From Fangia hongkongensis FSC776 = DSM 21703 (lineage in GTDB: Bacteria > Pseudomonadota > Gammaproteobacteria > Francisellales > Francisellaceae): 64,000 nt of DNA. Shown here piece after piece: positions 56,042 through 64,000 of the stretch (positions within the stretch are counted from its first letter, which is position 1; each line of letters starts with the position of its first letter). The notes under the pieces were generated by a model. It was not told the DNA's origin. It saw nothing but the letters and a program-made list of their open reading frames with translations, and did not search any database. Location of the stretch: the NCBI RefSeq assembly GCF_000379445.1, contig NZ_KB902273.1, forward strand, positions 62,001-126,000, given 5' to 3'. The translations under genes were made by a program, and so were the position numbers.

Positions 56042-56551
56042 TTAACTCCAAGAAACCAGTAGATAAATATAAATTCCAACATATAACAACATAAAGATAA
56101 ATGGCATATAGGTTTCAAGGCGCTTAAGTGGCGCGAAGGATCCTTTTTGCTCTGCGGTTACACGCTCAGCCGAAAAAATAGGGCTTGAGGGCAATCGTTT
56201 TTCCAGCGCACCAATTACCTGCTCTTTAATATTAACAGTATGGCGATAAAAGCGAACCACACGCCACCAGCAATAGCAAATAGCAAGAAGCCCCAAAAGA
56301 GGCAGTACTAAAAGACCAAGTGACAGCTCTGTGCTGGAGCGACTAATGCCAAGTGCCATGATTCCCACAACAAGGATGTTAACAATTAGGAAAAACAAGT
56401 TGATAGAAACACGGCGAAAGCTTGCTCTGTCAGCCATTTCGACATAAATTTTATATTGCTCGATCAAAAGAGAGTAATACTGCTCATTACTGAAATTGTC
56501 CTGCTCTTCATTCCATAGCTTATCTATATTGGCGTCATTATAACGACTCAT
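56042..56551 (-). CDS. RipA-family inner membrane protein
   Basis: 169 residues. A soluble helical N-terminus (SNEQYYSLLIEQYKIYVEMA in part, then DRASFRRVSINLFFLIVN) leads into two membrane helices (about 48-70 and 78-97), a basic loop and a final membrane helix near the C-terminus. The EQYKxYVEMADRxSxRR pattern matches Francisella RipA, a multimeric membrane protein needed for intracellular growth and pH adaptation. Family by recollection of motif; role here inferred. Confidence 0.7.
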   Translation of the reverse strand: MSRYNDANIDKLWNEEQDNFSNEQYYSLLIEQYKIYVEMADRASFRRVSINLFFLIVNILVVGIMALGISRSSTELSLGLLVLPLLGLLAICYCWWRVVRFYRHTVNIKEQVIGALEKRLPSSPIFSAERVTAEQKGSFAPLKRLETYMPFIFMLLYVGIYIYLLVSWS

Positions 56552-56780
56552 AGGGCGTAAACTCCATTATTAAAATCATCGAATTTAATTTGTTTTTATA
56601 GCCTTATGGTAATCGGAATTGTAGCAAATATCCAGTTATTCAATCGACACCGACCTAAAATACTGAAATCATAAGAATGGTAACGGAGTGTAATTTTATG
56701 AAGCTTTAGTCACTTTACTTTTCTTTAAGGAATAAACACAGGAAAATAAACATAGCCTATTTCATTTTTGTGGGGGAAAA

Positions 56781-58055
56781 ATGTATTTGGAAAATGAAAA
56801 ATCAGGAAAGTCTCTTTTTATTTATTTCTCAGGGACAGGAGATTTTAATAGAGTACAGTTTAGCAATTATAGTGCCTTAAAATACTATATTGGTAGTGAC
56901 AGAAAATTAGATGGGTATGTAGTTACGGGCTGCGGTCATAACACATTAGATTTTATTTTTCCTAAACTTGAGCTAACAGCTAAGATATTAGCAGATAAAC
57001 TTAGAAACCCTAGCGACTTGCACAGTAGATATAACAATAGGATAAGTGAAAACAGAAAAAAGGGGAGGGGTAACGATAGTCCAAGGCTATTAAGAAGGTT
57101 TTTTTCCCCGATTGGGACGACAACAGAATTGGTCCACAATGAATCCCACTACGATAACATTATATTAAGTGGCTTTAGTAGAGGTTGTTTTTCTGCAGTT
57201 TTTTTAGCCAAGCAGCTTTCTAAGTTTATGAATCCAAAAAAAATATGCCTATTTTGCTTTGATCCTGTACCTGGCAATATGTCCAGTTATTTTCCTCGAT
57301 CAATATCTTCACAAGCAGATTGCTTACAAAGTGAAAAACTCCGATTTGTGTTTTTTGGAGTTGGCAATTATTTAAATAAGATTCCGAGCATGGAAAGATA
57401 TGTTCCAAAAATATCGCCTTTCACAGAGGTGGATATAGCTTTGCTAGAGGCCAAAAATCATGTCGAATCTCTTGATGATCGAGATGAAATTATTTTGTTC
57501 TATTTGAAGCAATTTCGCATTATTGGGGATTTACACATGTTGTCAAATGTCCCTGAAGAGGCGTCAATAAGATATGGCTTAGGTGCTTTTGGTCTACACC
57601 GAGTGTGGGGAAATATAAAGCAAAAGGTTGCAGGGTTTCCAATTACAAATAGCGAGTCTGTATTTACTATTAGGAGGACTCAAAAATATATGGAGATAGT
57701 ATATTTATTGCATATTTTGAAAATAATTGAAGTTTCATTTAAGCTTGAAAAATTAGATAGTTTATCGTTTAGGTCACAGATCCAGCAATATCAAGCACAG
57801 CTTAAACGATCGTTAGTTAATCAAACGCCTATTGTTGTACCTTCATATATCAAATCAATCAGCAATCTTATTTATTTTCATATTCCACAGATGATTACAA
57901 GGAAAAAGTATATTGATGAATATATCAGTCCAAATATTTATCATTCCTATTTTGCTGATTTAGCATCTGCTTTAGAAAATACAGTGCCACAAAAAGAGTT
58001 TAGCAATCCAGTCTTTAGGCGGGGTGACCCTCTAAGGCAAGCATTGAGAAGATAA
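56781..58055 (+). CDS. DUF2235-like alpha/beta hydrolase, possible effector
   Basis: 424 residues. LFIYFSGTGDF near the start and nucleophile elbow ILSGFSRGCFSAVFL (Ser in GFSRG), then CLFCFDPVPGN with a likely catalytic Asp and, later, IGDLHMLSN with a His. GFSRGA-type elbows with FDPV mark DUF2235-like phospholipases, which include type VI secretion effectors; Dot/Icm effectors share similar folds. No signal peptide; the C-terminal 150 residues are helical and unfamiliar. GGGGG lies just before the ATG. Stands alone between unrelated genes. Confidence 0.7.
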   Translation: MYLENEKSGKSLFIYFSGTGDFNRVQFSNYSALKYYIGSDRKLDGYVVTGCGHNTLDFIFPKLELTAKILADKLRNPSDLHSRYNNRISENRKKGRGNDSPRLLRRFFSPIGTTTELVHNESHYDNIILSGFSRGCFSAVFLAKQLSKFMNPKKICLFCFDPVPGNMSSYFPRSISSQADCLQSEKLRFVFFGVGNYLNKIPSMERYVPKISPFTEVDIALLEAKNHVESLDDRDEIILFYLKQFRIIGDLHMLSNVPEEASIRYGLGAFGLHRVWGNIKQKVAGFPITNSESVFTIRRTQKYMEIVYLLHILKIIEVSFKLEKLDSLSFRSQIQQYQAQLKRSLVNQTPIVVPSYIKSISNLIYFHIPQMITRKKYIDEYISPNIYHSYFADLASALENTVPQKEFSNPVFRRGDPLRQALRR

Positions 58056-58067
58056 TTTGGCATTATA

Positions 58068-58523
58068 TTAAATTTTAAGTGCATCACCCTTAAAGGCCAC
58101 GCCAGACATTAGTAGACCATTTTCACACACATAAGTGGTGTTACTGTTATTTGCAATGCCTTGCCAGTTTGACTGGATGTTTCCAACCGCATTACCTCCG
58201 AGTTTCTGTGCTTGAATTTTCATATCAATCAGTGCCGAATAAAAAACCCAATTACAAGAAATAACAGGCTCCTTGGCAACAGCATTAGTGCGATTACTGG
58301 TTGAGATGGGCCCTAATTTTTTCGAGAAATAAGGCGCTGAGTTTTGACCAAAATAGTATTTAAAGTCATCTGTTTTTGCCTTTACATCTGAGGGCATTTT
58401 TTCAAATGCCTGATTTATATTATATTGATGATAGCCTGTATTTGATGTGCACCCTGCAATGAGAGCGAGTGTAGAAAAGGCAAAAAGCGCAGTCGCTAGC
58501 TTTTTTGTAAACACGATATTCAT
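58068..58523 (-). CDS. Small lipoprotein with GGNAVGNI motif
   Basis: 151 residues: lipoprotein signal ending LALIAGC (Cys25), then a domain with two cysteines (SCNWVFYS and YVCENGLL) and the motif IQAQKLGGNAVGNIQS, ending VAFKGDALKI. Resembles small lipoproteins sometimes mislabelled as excinuclease ATPase subunits, and slightly RcsF. Probably a periplasmic or outer-membrane stress or structural protein; no firm function. 11 bp after clpA. Confidence 0.65.
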   Translation of the reverse strand: MNIVFTKKLATALFAFSTLALIAGCTSNTGYHQYNINQAFEKMPSDVKAKTDDFKYYFGQNSAPYFSKKLGPISTSNRTNAVAKEPVISCNWVFYSALIDMKIQAQKLGGNAVGNIQSNWQGIANNSNTTYVCENGLLMSGVAFKGDALKI

Positions 58524-58534
58524 GGGTGATAATC

Positions 58535-60766
58535 CTAGCTATAAACGAATGTAAGCTCGCCTTTTTTATTTGCAGTCAACTCAGCGCGCCCACCGGAAGA
58601 TAGTTTACCAAATAAAATCTCCTCGGCCAGTTGTTTTTTGATTTGCTCTTGGATTAATCGTGACATAGGACGAGCCCCCATTTTTTCATCATAACCGTGT
58701 TCGGCTAGCCAGTCTTTTGCTTTTTCATCCACCTCAAGTGATACCCCTCGTTGATCAAGCTGCCCTTGAAGCTGTGCCAAGAACTTATCAACAACTGATT
58801 TCACATCATCTTTAGATAAAGACTCAAATTGAATCACAGCATCTAAGCGATTACGAAATTCAGGGGTGAAAACACGTTTAAGTGCTTCCATACTATCTGG
58901 GCGATTATCCTGCTCTGCAAAGCCCATCACATTTTTCTGTGATTCAAAGGCGCCAGCATTGGTCGTCATAATCAAGATGATATTTCTAAAGTCAGCTTTT
59001 CGGCCATTGTTATCTGTTAAGGTGCCGTGATCCATTACCTGTAATAATAGGTTATAAATATCTGGGTGTGCTTTTTCTATTTCATCCAGAAGCACGACAG
59101 CATAAGGGTGCTTCATCACAGCTTCAGTGAGAAGCCCACCTTCTTCATAGCCAACATAGCCAGGAGGTGAGCCAATCAACCTTGAGACGGTGTGGCGCTC
59201 CATATATTCAGACATGTCAAAACGCAATAGCTCAACACCCAGTAAATTAGCAAGCTGTTGTGTTACCTCGGTTTTACCCACCCCAGTTGGGCCGGCAAAT
59301 AAAAATGATCCCCACGGCTTATCTGGATCTCTGAGTCCTGCTCTGGCAAGTTTAATGGTGTCAACCATAGCTTCAATAGCATTATCTTGACCATAAACCA
59401 GCATTTTTAAATCTTTGCCTAAAGAAGCCATAGAGTCTTTGTCGGAGCTAGAGACGGTTTTGGCAGGAATACGTGCAAGACGTGCCACCATGTTTTCAAC
59501 ATCGGTAACGTTGATGAGCTTTTTCCTTTTGGCAGTCGTAGTTTGCTGGAATGCACCCAGCTCATCAATGACATCAATCGCCTTATCCGGTAGAAATCGC
59601 TCTGCAATGTATTTAGCCGAAAGCTCTGCTGCTGCATGCAGTGCAGGGAGTGTATATTTGATATTGTGATGGTCTTCAAAGTAAGGCTTAAGACCTTTTA
59701 AAATTTCATAGGTTTGCTCAATAGTTGGTTCTTCAACATCAACTTTTTGAAAGCGTCTTGCCAAAGCATGGTCTTTTTCAAAGATGGTGCGATATTCTTG
59801 ATAAGTCGTGGAACCAATACATTTCAAATCACCTGAGGCAAGCGCAGGTTTAATTAAATTTGATGCGTCCATAACGCCACCGGAGGCAGCGCCAGCGCCT
59901 ACAATTGTATGGATTTCATCAATAAATAAAATAGCACCTTCTTGCTCTTGAAGTTGTTTTAGTACTTCCTTAAAACGCTTTTCAAAATCACCACGATATT
60001 TCGTTCCAGCAAGCAATGTGCCCATATCTAGCGAATAAATAACGCCGTTTGATAATACTTTTGGCACTTGTGCATCAACAATTTTCTTCGCAAGCCCCTC
60101 AGCAATAGCCGTTTTACCAACACCAGCCTCGCCAACAAGAAGTGGGTTATTTTTACGCCGGCGACAAAGCACTTGAACGACACGTTCAACCTCATAGTCT
60201 CTGCCAATTAAACGATCAATTTTACCTGCTTTGGCACGCTCATTTAAATTAACTGCATACAGCTCAAGCGGTGTTTTTTCTCTTTGTTCTTCAGAGGGCG
60301 CTGAGACTGTTTGCTGTGCTTGTTGTGATGAACTTGATGAGTTTGAAACGCCATGCGATAAATAGTTGACGACATCCAAGCGTGTAACATTTTCTTGTTT
60401 CAGTAAACTGACTGCTTGAGAGTCTTGTTCACTAAAAATTGCCACAAGAACATTTGACCCTTGCACCTCGCTTCGACCAGAAGATTGTACATGAAACACA
60501 GCACGCTGTAGCACACGTTGAAACCCAAGTGTTGGCTGTGTGTCTTTACCTTCTTCAACAATTTTTGGGGTCGATTGATCAATAAAGCTATTGAGTGCTC
60601 CTCGTAGTCTTGCAATGTCAGCACCGCAAGCCTTGAGTACCTTTTTTGCATCTGCATTATCAAGGAGTGCGCTTAGCAAGTGCTCAACAGTCAAATATTC
60701 ATGCTTAAGGTCTCTGGCATATTGAAACGCCTGATTTAACGTTAACTCTAATTCCTTACTTAGCAT
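58535..60766 (-). CDS. clpA: ClpA ATPase, specificity subunit of ClpAP protease
   Basis: 743 residues. N-domain ([20 protein letters not shown] in part), AAA-1 with [18 protein letters not shown]-2 with [15 protein letters not shown], and sensor [14 protein letters not shown]. The ClpP-contact loop reads VMGF, a variant of the usual IG(F/L). The frame extends to 60805, but AGGTG five bases before the ATG at 60766 and the family start MLSKELE fix this one. Unfolds substrates, including N-degron proteins brought by ClpS. Confidence 0.97.
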   Translation of the reverse strand: MLSKELELTLNQAFQYARDLKHEYLTVEHLLSALLDNADAKKVLKACGADIARLRGALNSFIDQSTPKIVEEGKDTQPTLGFQRVLQRAVFHVQSSGRSEVQGSNVLVAIFSEQDSQAVSLLKQENVTRLDVVNYLSHGVSNSSSSSQQAQQTVSAPSEEQREKTPLELYAVNLNERAKAGKIDRLIGRDYEVERVVQVLCRRRKNNPLLVGEAGVGKTAIAEGLAKKIVDAQVPKVLSNGVIYSLDMGTLLAGTKYRGDFEKRFKEVLKQLQEQEGAILFIDEIHTIVGAGAASGGVMDASNLIKPALASGDLKCIGSTTYQEYRTIFEKDHALARRFQKVDVEEPTIEQTYEILKGLKPYFEDHHNIKYTLPALHAAAELSAKYIAERFLPDKAIDVIDELGAFQQTTTAKRKKLINVTDVENMVARLARIPAKTVSSSDKDSMASLGKDLKMLVYGQDNAIEAMVDTIKLARAGLRDPDKPWGSFLFAGPTGVGKTEVTQQLANLLGVELLRFDMSEYMERHTVSRLIGSPPGYVGYEEGGLLTEAVMKHPYAVVLLDEIEKAHPDIYNLLLQVMDHGTLTDNNGRKADFRNIILIMTTNAGAFESQKNVMGFAEQDNRPDSMEALKRVFTPEFRNRLDAVIQFESLSKDDVKSVVDKFLAQLQGQLDQRGVSLEVDEKAKDWLAEHGYDEKMGARPMSRLIQEQIKKQLAEEILFGKLSSGGRAELTANKKGELTFVYS

Positions 60767-60891
60767 ATGACACCTGCAACTGTTCGTGATCCTTATCTTT
60801 ATCATAGACCAATTGCTGGTACAAAAAAACTTGAATATGAAAAACTCTTGCCCTTTTGTAGTAATTTAACGAGAAGAGATTTTATTGGAGG

Positions 60892-61218
60892 TTATTTATT
60901 TGCAGTTAAAAATAAAAGTGGATGTCCTTTCGCCCTTGCAATATCCATTGCAGTATAAGCCATCGTCTCTGCAATATCCTTTGGAAATTCACCGCACAAC
61001 GCTTTGCCATCAAAGTGTGCTTTCATTGTCGTACGTTCAGAGGTTCTCTCGTCCATTTTAAATACGCGTTCTAGTACATCAACAACAAATTCCATTGGCG
61101 TAAAGTTATCATTATATACATATACTTTACGGCTAAATGATTCACTGTGATAGGCGCATGAATGCTCAACACTTTTGCTGATAGGCGACTCAATACTCAA
61201 GCTTGTCATTTCACTCAA
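60892..61218 (-). CDS. clpS: ClpS adaptor for N-degron substrates
   Basis: 108 residues. The N-terminal 30 are flexible; the core has VYVYNDNFTPMEFVVDVL (ligand-binding Asn-Asp), then KAHFDGKALCGEFPKDIAE with the His that contacts the N-terminal residue. Delivers proteins with bulky N-terminal residues to ClpA. Lies 125 bp upstream of clpA in the same direction. Confidence 0.96.
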   Translation of the reverse strand: MSEMTSLSIESPISKSVEHSCAYHSESFSRKVYVYNDNFTPMEFVVDVLERVFKMDERTSERTTMKAHFDGKALCGEFPKDIAETMAYTAMDIARAKGHPLLFLTANK

Positions 61219-61553
61219 CTCCCATAAAGTAGGTTACGTTTTAACCAAGTGGCTGTATTACACCAAATTTGTATTACAAAATCAAGAATTTATAGTAAAT
61301 ATTCATCTTTTTTGTATTGAGGGAGTTGATAAAAAAATAAGTTAAGTTTACCGGAGGTATCTATAGGTATGCTTTAAAGTGTGTTGTTAAAGAAAAAACA
61401 ATTGGTGGCTAAGTTGGCTATTTATTTCGCAGTTGCAGTATTTAAAAAATTATGATTTGGTTGTAAATATTCAAAAATGCCGTGATTGCTATTGTTTTTT
61501 CCATTTACAATTAGCAGAATGCTTTTTTGGGCTGACAAATTTGGAGTAGTAGC
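61219..61553. other. Gene-free region between clpS and udp
   Basis: 335 bp, AT-rich, between divergent genes; it must hold both promoters. An isolated ribosome-site-like GGAGG at about 61352 is followed only by a two-codon frame (ATG CTT TAA). I see no hairpin with T-run, repeat or RNA signature in it. Confidence 0.5.
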
Positions 61554-62390
61554 ATGGAAAAGAAGCCACAATCAATAGCAAGTAGTGAAAAAATGTATCA
61601 TGTTGGTTTATCTAAAGAGATGCTTAAGGGCGCGCGTTATGCTATTTTGCCTGGGGATCCAGGGCGTGTCGCATCGATTGCAAATCAGATTGATGACAAT
61701 TGTATCTCACTTGCACAAAATCGGGAGTATACCTCTTATCTCGCTTATATTGATAATGAGCCCGTGCTTGTATGTTCTACTGGAATGGGTGGCCCATCGG
61801 TTTCCATCGCAGTTGAGGAGCTCGCGTGTCTTGGAATTACACACTACATTCGTATTGGAACCACTGGTGCGATACAAAAAAATATCTCACTTGGAAGTTT
61901 GATTGTATCTACAGCGTCGGTAAGGCTTGATGGGACATCATTTCATTATGCGCCAGAAGGCTACCCTGCGGTGGCTGATTTTGAATTAACACAAAGCTTA
62001 ATTAAACAGTCGCGCCTCCATAAAGAAGAAACACATTTTGGGATTACAGCTTCTTCAGACACATTCTATCCGGGGCAAGAGCGGTATGATAGCTTTAGTG
62101 GTTATGTCAGAAAACAATTTCAAGACTCACTGCAGGAGTGGCAGAAGTTGAATGTGCTGAACTTCGAAATGGAGTCTTCTGCACTTTTTGTTGTGTGTAG
62201 TGCACTTAAGCTTCATGCGGCAGCAATTTATACAGTAATGGCAAATCGCACTCAGTCTGAAGCATTAAACCATACGGTATACAAAAAGGGTGTTAATAGT
62301 TGTGTTGAAGTGATCAAATCGGCAATTTCTGAGAGTCTATCTGAGAAGCAGCTTAAAGCGCCCAGCCATAAAGAGCTAGAGGATGCTTAA
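61554..62390 (+). CDS. udp: Uridine phosphorylase
   Basis: 278 residues of the PNP/UDP family: MYHVGLSKEMLKGARYAILPGDPGRV with the phosphate-binding GDPGR, CSTGMGGPSVSIAVEEL, RIGTTGAIQ, the uridine-phosphorylase-type SSDTFYPGQERYDSFSG, and NFEMESSALF. Splits uridine with phosphate into uracil and ribose-1-phosphate for salvage. Normal length. Confidence 0.93.
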   Translation: MEKKPQSIASSEKMYHVGLSKEMLKGARYAILPGDPGRVASIANQIDDNCISLAQNREYTSYLAYIDNEPVLVCSTGMGGPSVSIAVEELACLGITHYIRIGTTGAIQKNISLGSLIVSTASVRLDGTSFHYAPEGYPAVADFELTQSLIKQSRLHKEETHFGITASSDTFYPGQERYDSFSGYVRKQFQDSLQEWQKLNVLNFEMESSALFVVCSALKLHAAAIYTVMANRTQSEALNHTVYKKGVNSCVEVIKSAISESLSEKQLKAPSHKELEDA

Positions 62391-62400
62391 TTTTGTGTTA

Positions 62401-62973
62401 TTAACTGGGAATGGAAAAAAGCTTTTTTTCAATCCAGCGTAATAGCCCAAAGAAGCTTTCTTGAAAGGGACGTCTTTTAAAATTACTAAAGGGTTTGGTA
62501 ATCAAAATGGGATACGCACCTGCTAGAATACAAGCTAAACATCCAGTTAGTAAGCGATCATCGACTAAAGCGATTTCATAACTTTTGCATTTAGCAAGTG
62601 TTTGAATTTGTTGTAATCCATCTGGGTAGGGCTTTTTGCGCACATTATCAATGAAACGGATCTTTGGGAAGTATTTTTCAAAATATGACTTCCTCTCTAG
62701 AGTAGGCTTATTTGAGAGGATGAAAATATGCTCCTGAGGAAATCGCTCGCAAAAAGTGCTGAGCCAATTTTTAATGGACTCACTTGGAAGCGGTTGACCA
62801 TGTGCTGCTAAAACACCATCAAAATCGAGTGCTAAATACTGAACATTCGCCTTTTGCAGTAATAGAGGACTAAGCGATGTCACGCTTGTGAGCCTATGTT
62901 TTTTTTGCCTGATTGCCTTTAGCTTCTTTTTGGCTTTAAAGCTCTCTTTTAAGGTAAAATATAACTTTCCCAT
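62401..62973 (-). CDS. HAD-superfamily phosphatase (YqeG-like)
   Basis: 190 residues. The nucleophile motif LALDFDGVLAAHG is present, then ILSNKPTLERKSYF (motif II) and KKPYPDG ... EIALVDDRLLTGCLACILAG (motif IV). Resembles the class IIIA HAD phosphatases of the YqeG type. Substrate unknown. Its start abuts the rsmI stop, making a murC-rsmI-HAD transcript. Confidence 0.82.
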   Translation of the reverse strand: MGKLYFTLKESFKAKKKLKAIRQKKHRLTSVTSLSPLLLQKANVQYLALDFDGVLAAHGQPLPSESIKNWLSTFCERFPQEHIFILSNKPTLERKSYFEKYFPKIRFIDNVRKKPYPDGLQQIQTLAKCKSYEIALVDDRLLTGCLACILAGAYPILITKPFSNFKRRPFQESFFGLLRWIEKKLFSIPS

Positions 62974-63843
62974 CTACTTATCATGTGCCTCAAGCGCGAG
63001 CGCCTTTTTATATAAACTATTCTTCTTTAACCCTGTAATATCAGCTGCAAGCTTCACCGCTTGTTTCAAAGGCAGCTCACGTAGTAATACAGATAATACA
63101 TGTTCGCTATTAATAGAAGTGTCATCAGTATTATGCGTTTGCTGTTCGCCTTGAATCAAAATAACAAACTCCCCCTTACATAACAATGGATCATCGTTAA
63201 ATTTCTGTTGTATCTCAGCTGCATTGCCGATAAAAAAATGCTCATATTGTTTGGTGAGTTCTTTGGCAACAACAATGCATCGATCAGCAAGTACGTTATT
63301 TATTGACTCAAGTGTCGAGGTAATTCTGTGTGTTGACTCGTAAAAAATATGCGTCATGTGAAGTGGCTTTATTGAATTTAGCAGGTTAAGCCGAGCAGTA
63401 CTCTTTACAGGAAAAAACCCATGAAACTGAAATGCATCTGAAGGAAGTCCTGATGCTGATAGTGCGGTAATAAGTGCACTCACACCCGGAATGGGAACAA
63501 TTTTATAGCCCTTTTCACGTAGGTTTTGACAGATAATAAAACCGGGGTCAGAAATAAGCGGGGTTCCTGCATCACTGACAAGAACGACAACCTCATTATT
63601 ATCAAGCGCTGTGATTATTTGTGAAATGCGTTCTTTTTCATTGTGTTCATGGCAAGAAAGCATCTTAGGCGGTGTGATGGCATATTTTTGTAATAACTGC
63701 CTAGAGACTCTGGTGTCTTCAGCAAAAATAATGCTGGCTTCTTTTAGTATATCAAGTGCACGTAAAGTAATGTCTTTCAAGTTCCCAATAGGTGTGGAAA
63801 CGATATACAATACGCCAGATTCAACTTTGTTTTTCAAATCCAT
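62974..63843 (-). CDS. rsmI: 16S rRNA C1402 2'-O-methyltransferase RsmI
   Basis: 289 residues: GVLYIVSTPIGNLKDITLRAL, FAEDTRVSRQLLQKY, VVLVSDAGTPLISDPGF, IPGVSALITALSASGLP and FYESTHRI, all family marks of the SAM-dependent tetrapyrrole-methylase fold. Methylates the ribose of C1402 in the decoding centre. Overlaps the upstream murC stop by 10 bp. Confidence 0.97.
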   Translation of the reverse strand: MDLKNKVESGVLYIVSTPIGNLKDITLRALDILKEASIIFAEDTRVSRQLLQKYAITPPKMLSCHEHNEKERISQIITALDNNEVVVLVSDAGTPLISDPGFIICQNLREKGYKIVPIPGVSALITALSASGLPSDAFQFHGFFPVKSTARLNLLNSIKPLHMTHIFYESTHRITSTLESINNVLADRCIVVAKELTKQYEHFFIGNAAEIQQKFNDDPLLCKGEFVILIQGEQQTHNTDDTSINSEHVLSVLLRELPLKQAVKLAADITGLKKNSLYKKALALEAHDK

Positions 63844-64000
63844 GTATTCACCAGTTTTGCAATATCGCCAGCCCCTTGCAGCAATACAATATCATTTTCT
63901 TCAATCACATTGTTTAATTGACAATGTACAGAGTTAAAATCGCCAGTATAGTAGCAATTTTTTTGTGTGCTTGCTAAGTGTGTTGCTATCTCTTTTGCAG
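63834..64000 (-). CDS. murC: UDP-N-acetylmuramate--L-alanine ligase, C-terminal end
   Basis: Reading in from the window edge on the minus strand, the last 54 codons include ENDIVLLQGAGDIAKLVNTW, the C-terminal motif of MurC (E. coli: ILVQGAGNIGKIAR). Ends with TGA at 63836-63834, inside the start of rsmI. Only the C-terminal domain is visible, so this is a partial gene; MurC is preferred over Mpl from the GAGDI motif. Confidence 0.72.
   Translation of the reverse strand, partial: AKEIATHLASTQKNCYYTGDFNSVHCQLNNVIEENDIVLLQGAGDIAKLVNTWI

Overview
The window is a 64-kb piece of a low-GC gammaproteobacterial chromosome carrying the replication origin. The best guess for the lineage is a Francisella relative (Fastidiosibacteraceae such as Cysteiniphilum or Fangia). 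This is inferred from a RipA-like inner-membrane protein, an LbtU/DUF3573-type porin, gamma-glutamyltranspeptidase, a complete kdpFABCDE operon and the general protein character. No 16S rRNA, tRNA or CRISPR array was seen.

Layout, left to right. Positions 1-4050 (minus) hold a chemosensory operon: cytoplasmic PAS-MCP, CheW, CheY, a short CheA without a P2 domain, and the start of a membrane sensor that runs off the window. Positions 4211-4423 hold a DUF6356 miniprotein. Positions 4440-12341 (minus) hold kdpFABCDE, including a 26-residue KdpF. Positions 12629-15663 (plus) hold yfgM, bamB and a Bcr/CflA-type MFS pump. Positions 15734-18406 (minus) hold dnaN and dnaA, followed by a DnaA-box-rich origin (about 18490-18950). 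Positions 19016-23063 (minus) hold thiC-thiO-thiS-thiG under a TPP riboswitch. Positions 23421-27252 (plus) hold a 5-oxoprolinase operon (pxpA, NRAMP-like transporter, pxpB, pxpC). Positions 27305-29795 (minus) hold a secreted lipase-like hydrolase and a CitMHS transporter. polA and a DUF3261 lipoprotein follow.

Positions 33526-40815 are more accessory: a predicted caspase-fold protein, AEC and APC transporters, an MscS-like channel, a C70/AvrRpt2-like papain-fold protein and a LuxR-type regulator. Positions 41252-48615 (plus) are a tightly overlapping operon resembling the front half of an aryl-polyene (APE) pathway: acyltransferase, two ACPs, COG4648 membrane protein, acyl-ACP ligase, dehydratase, glycosyltransferase, LpxL-like acyltransferase, thioesterase and LolA-like carrier, then a TrxR-like flavoprotein. 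No ketosynthase, ketoreductase or MMPL exporter is present.

The rest holds a Bax-like glucosaminidase lipoprotein, the 4.5S RNA gene, a FUSC-like protein, gamma-glutamyltranspeptidase, the porin, a small MITE-like element, an SDR, a type-Ic aminotransferase, RipA-like protein, a DUF2235-like alpha/beta hydrolase, clpA, clpS, udp, a HAD protein, rsmI and the 3' end of murC.

Themes: potassium homeostasis; salvage of glutathione-derived metabolites (GGT plus PxpABC); de novo thiamine through glycine oxidase; and several proteins whose folds (caspase-like, papain-like, GxSxG hydrolase) recur among secreted effectors. The two repeat copies at 23322 and 53639 are related by a deletion between 7-bp direct repeats.
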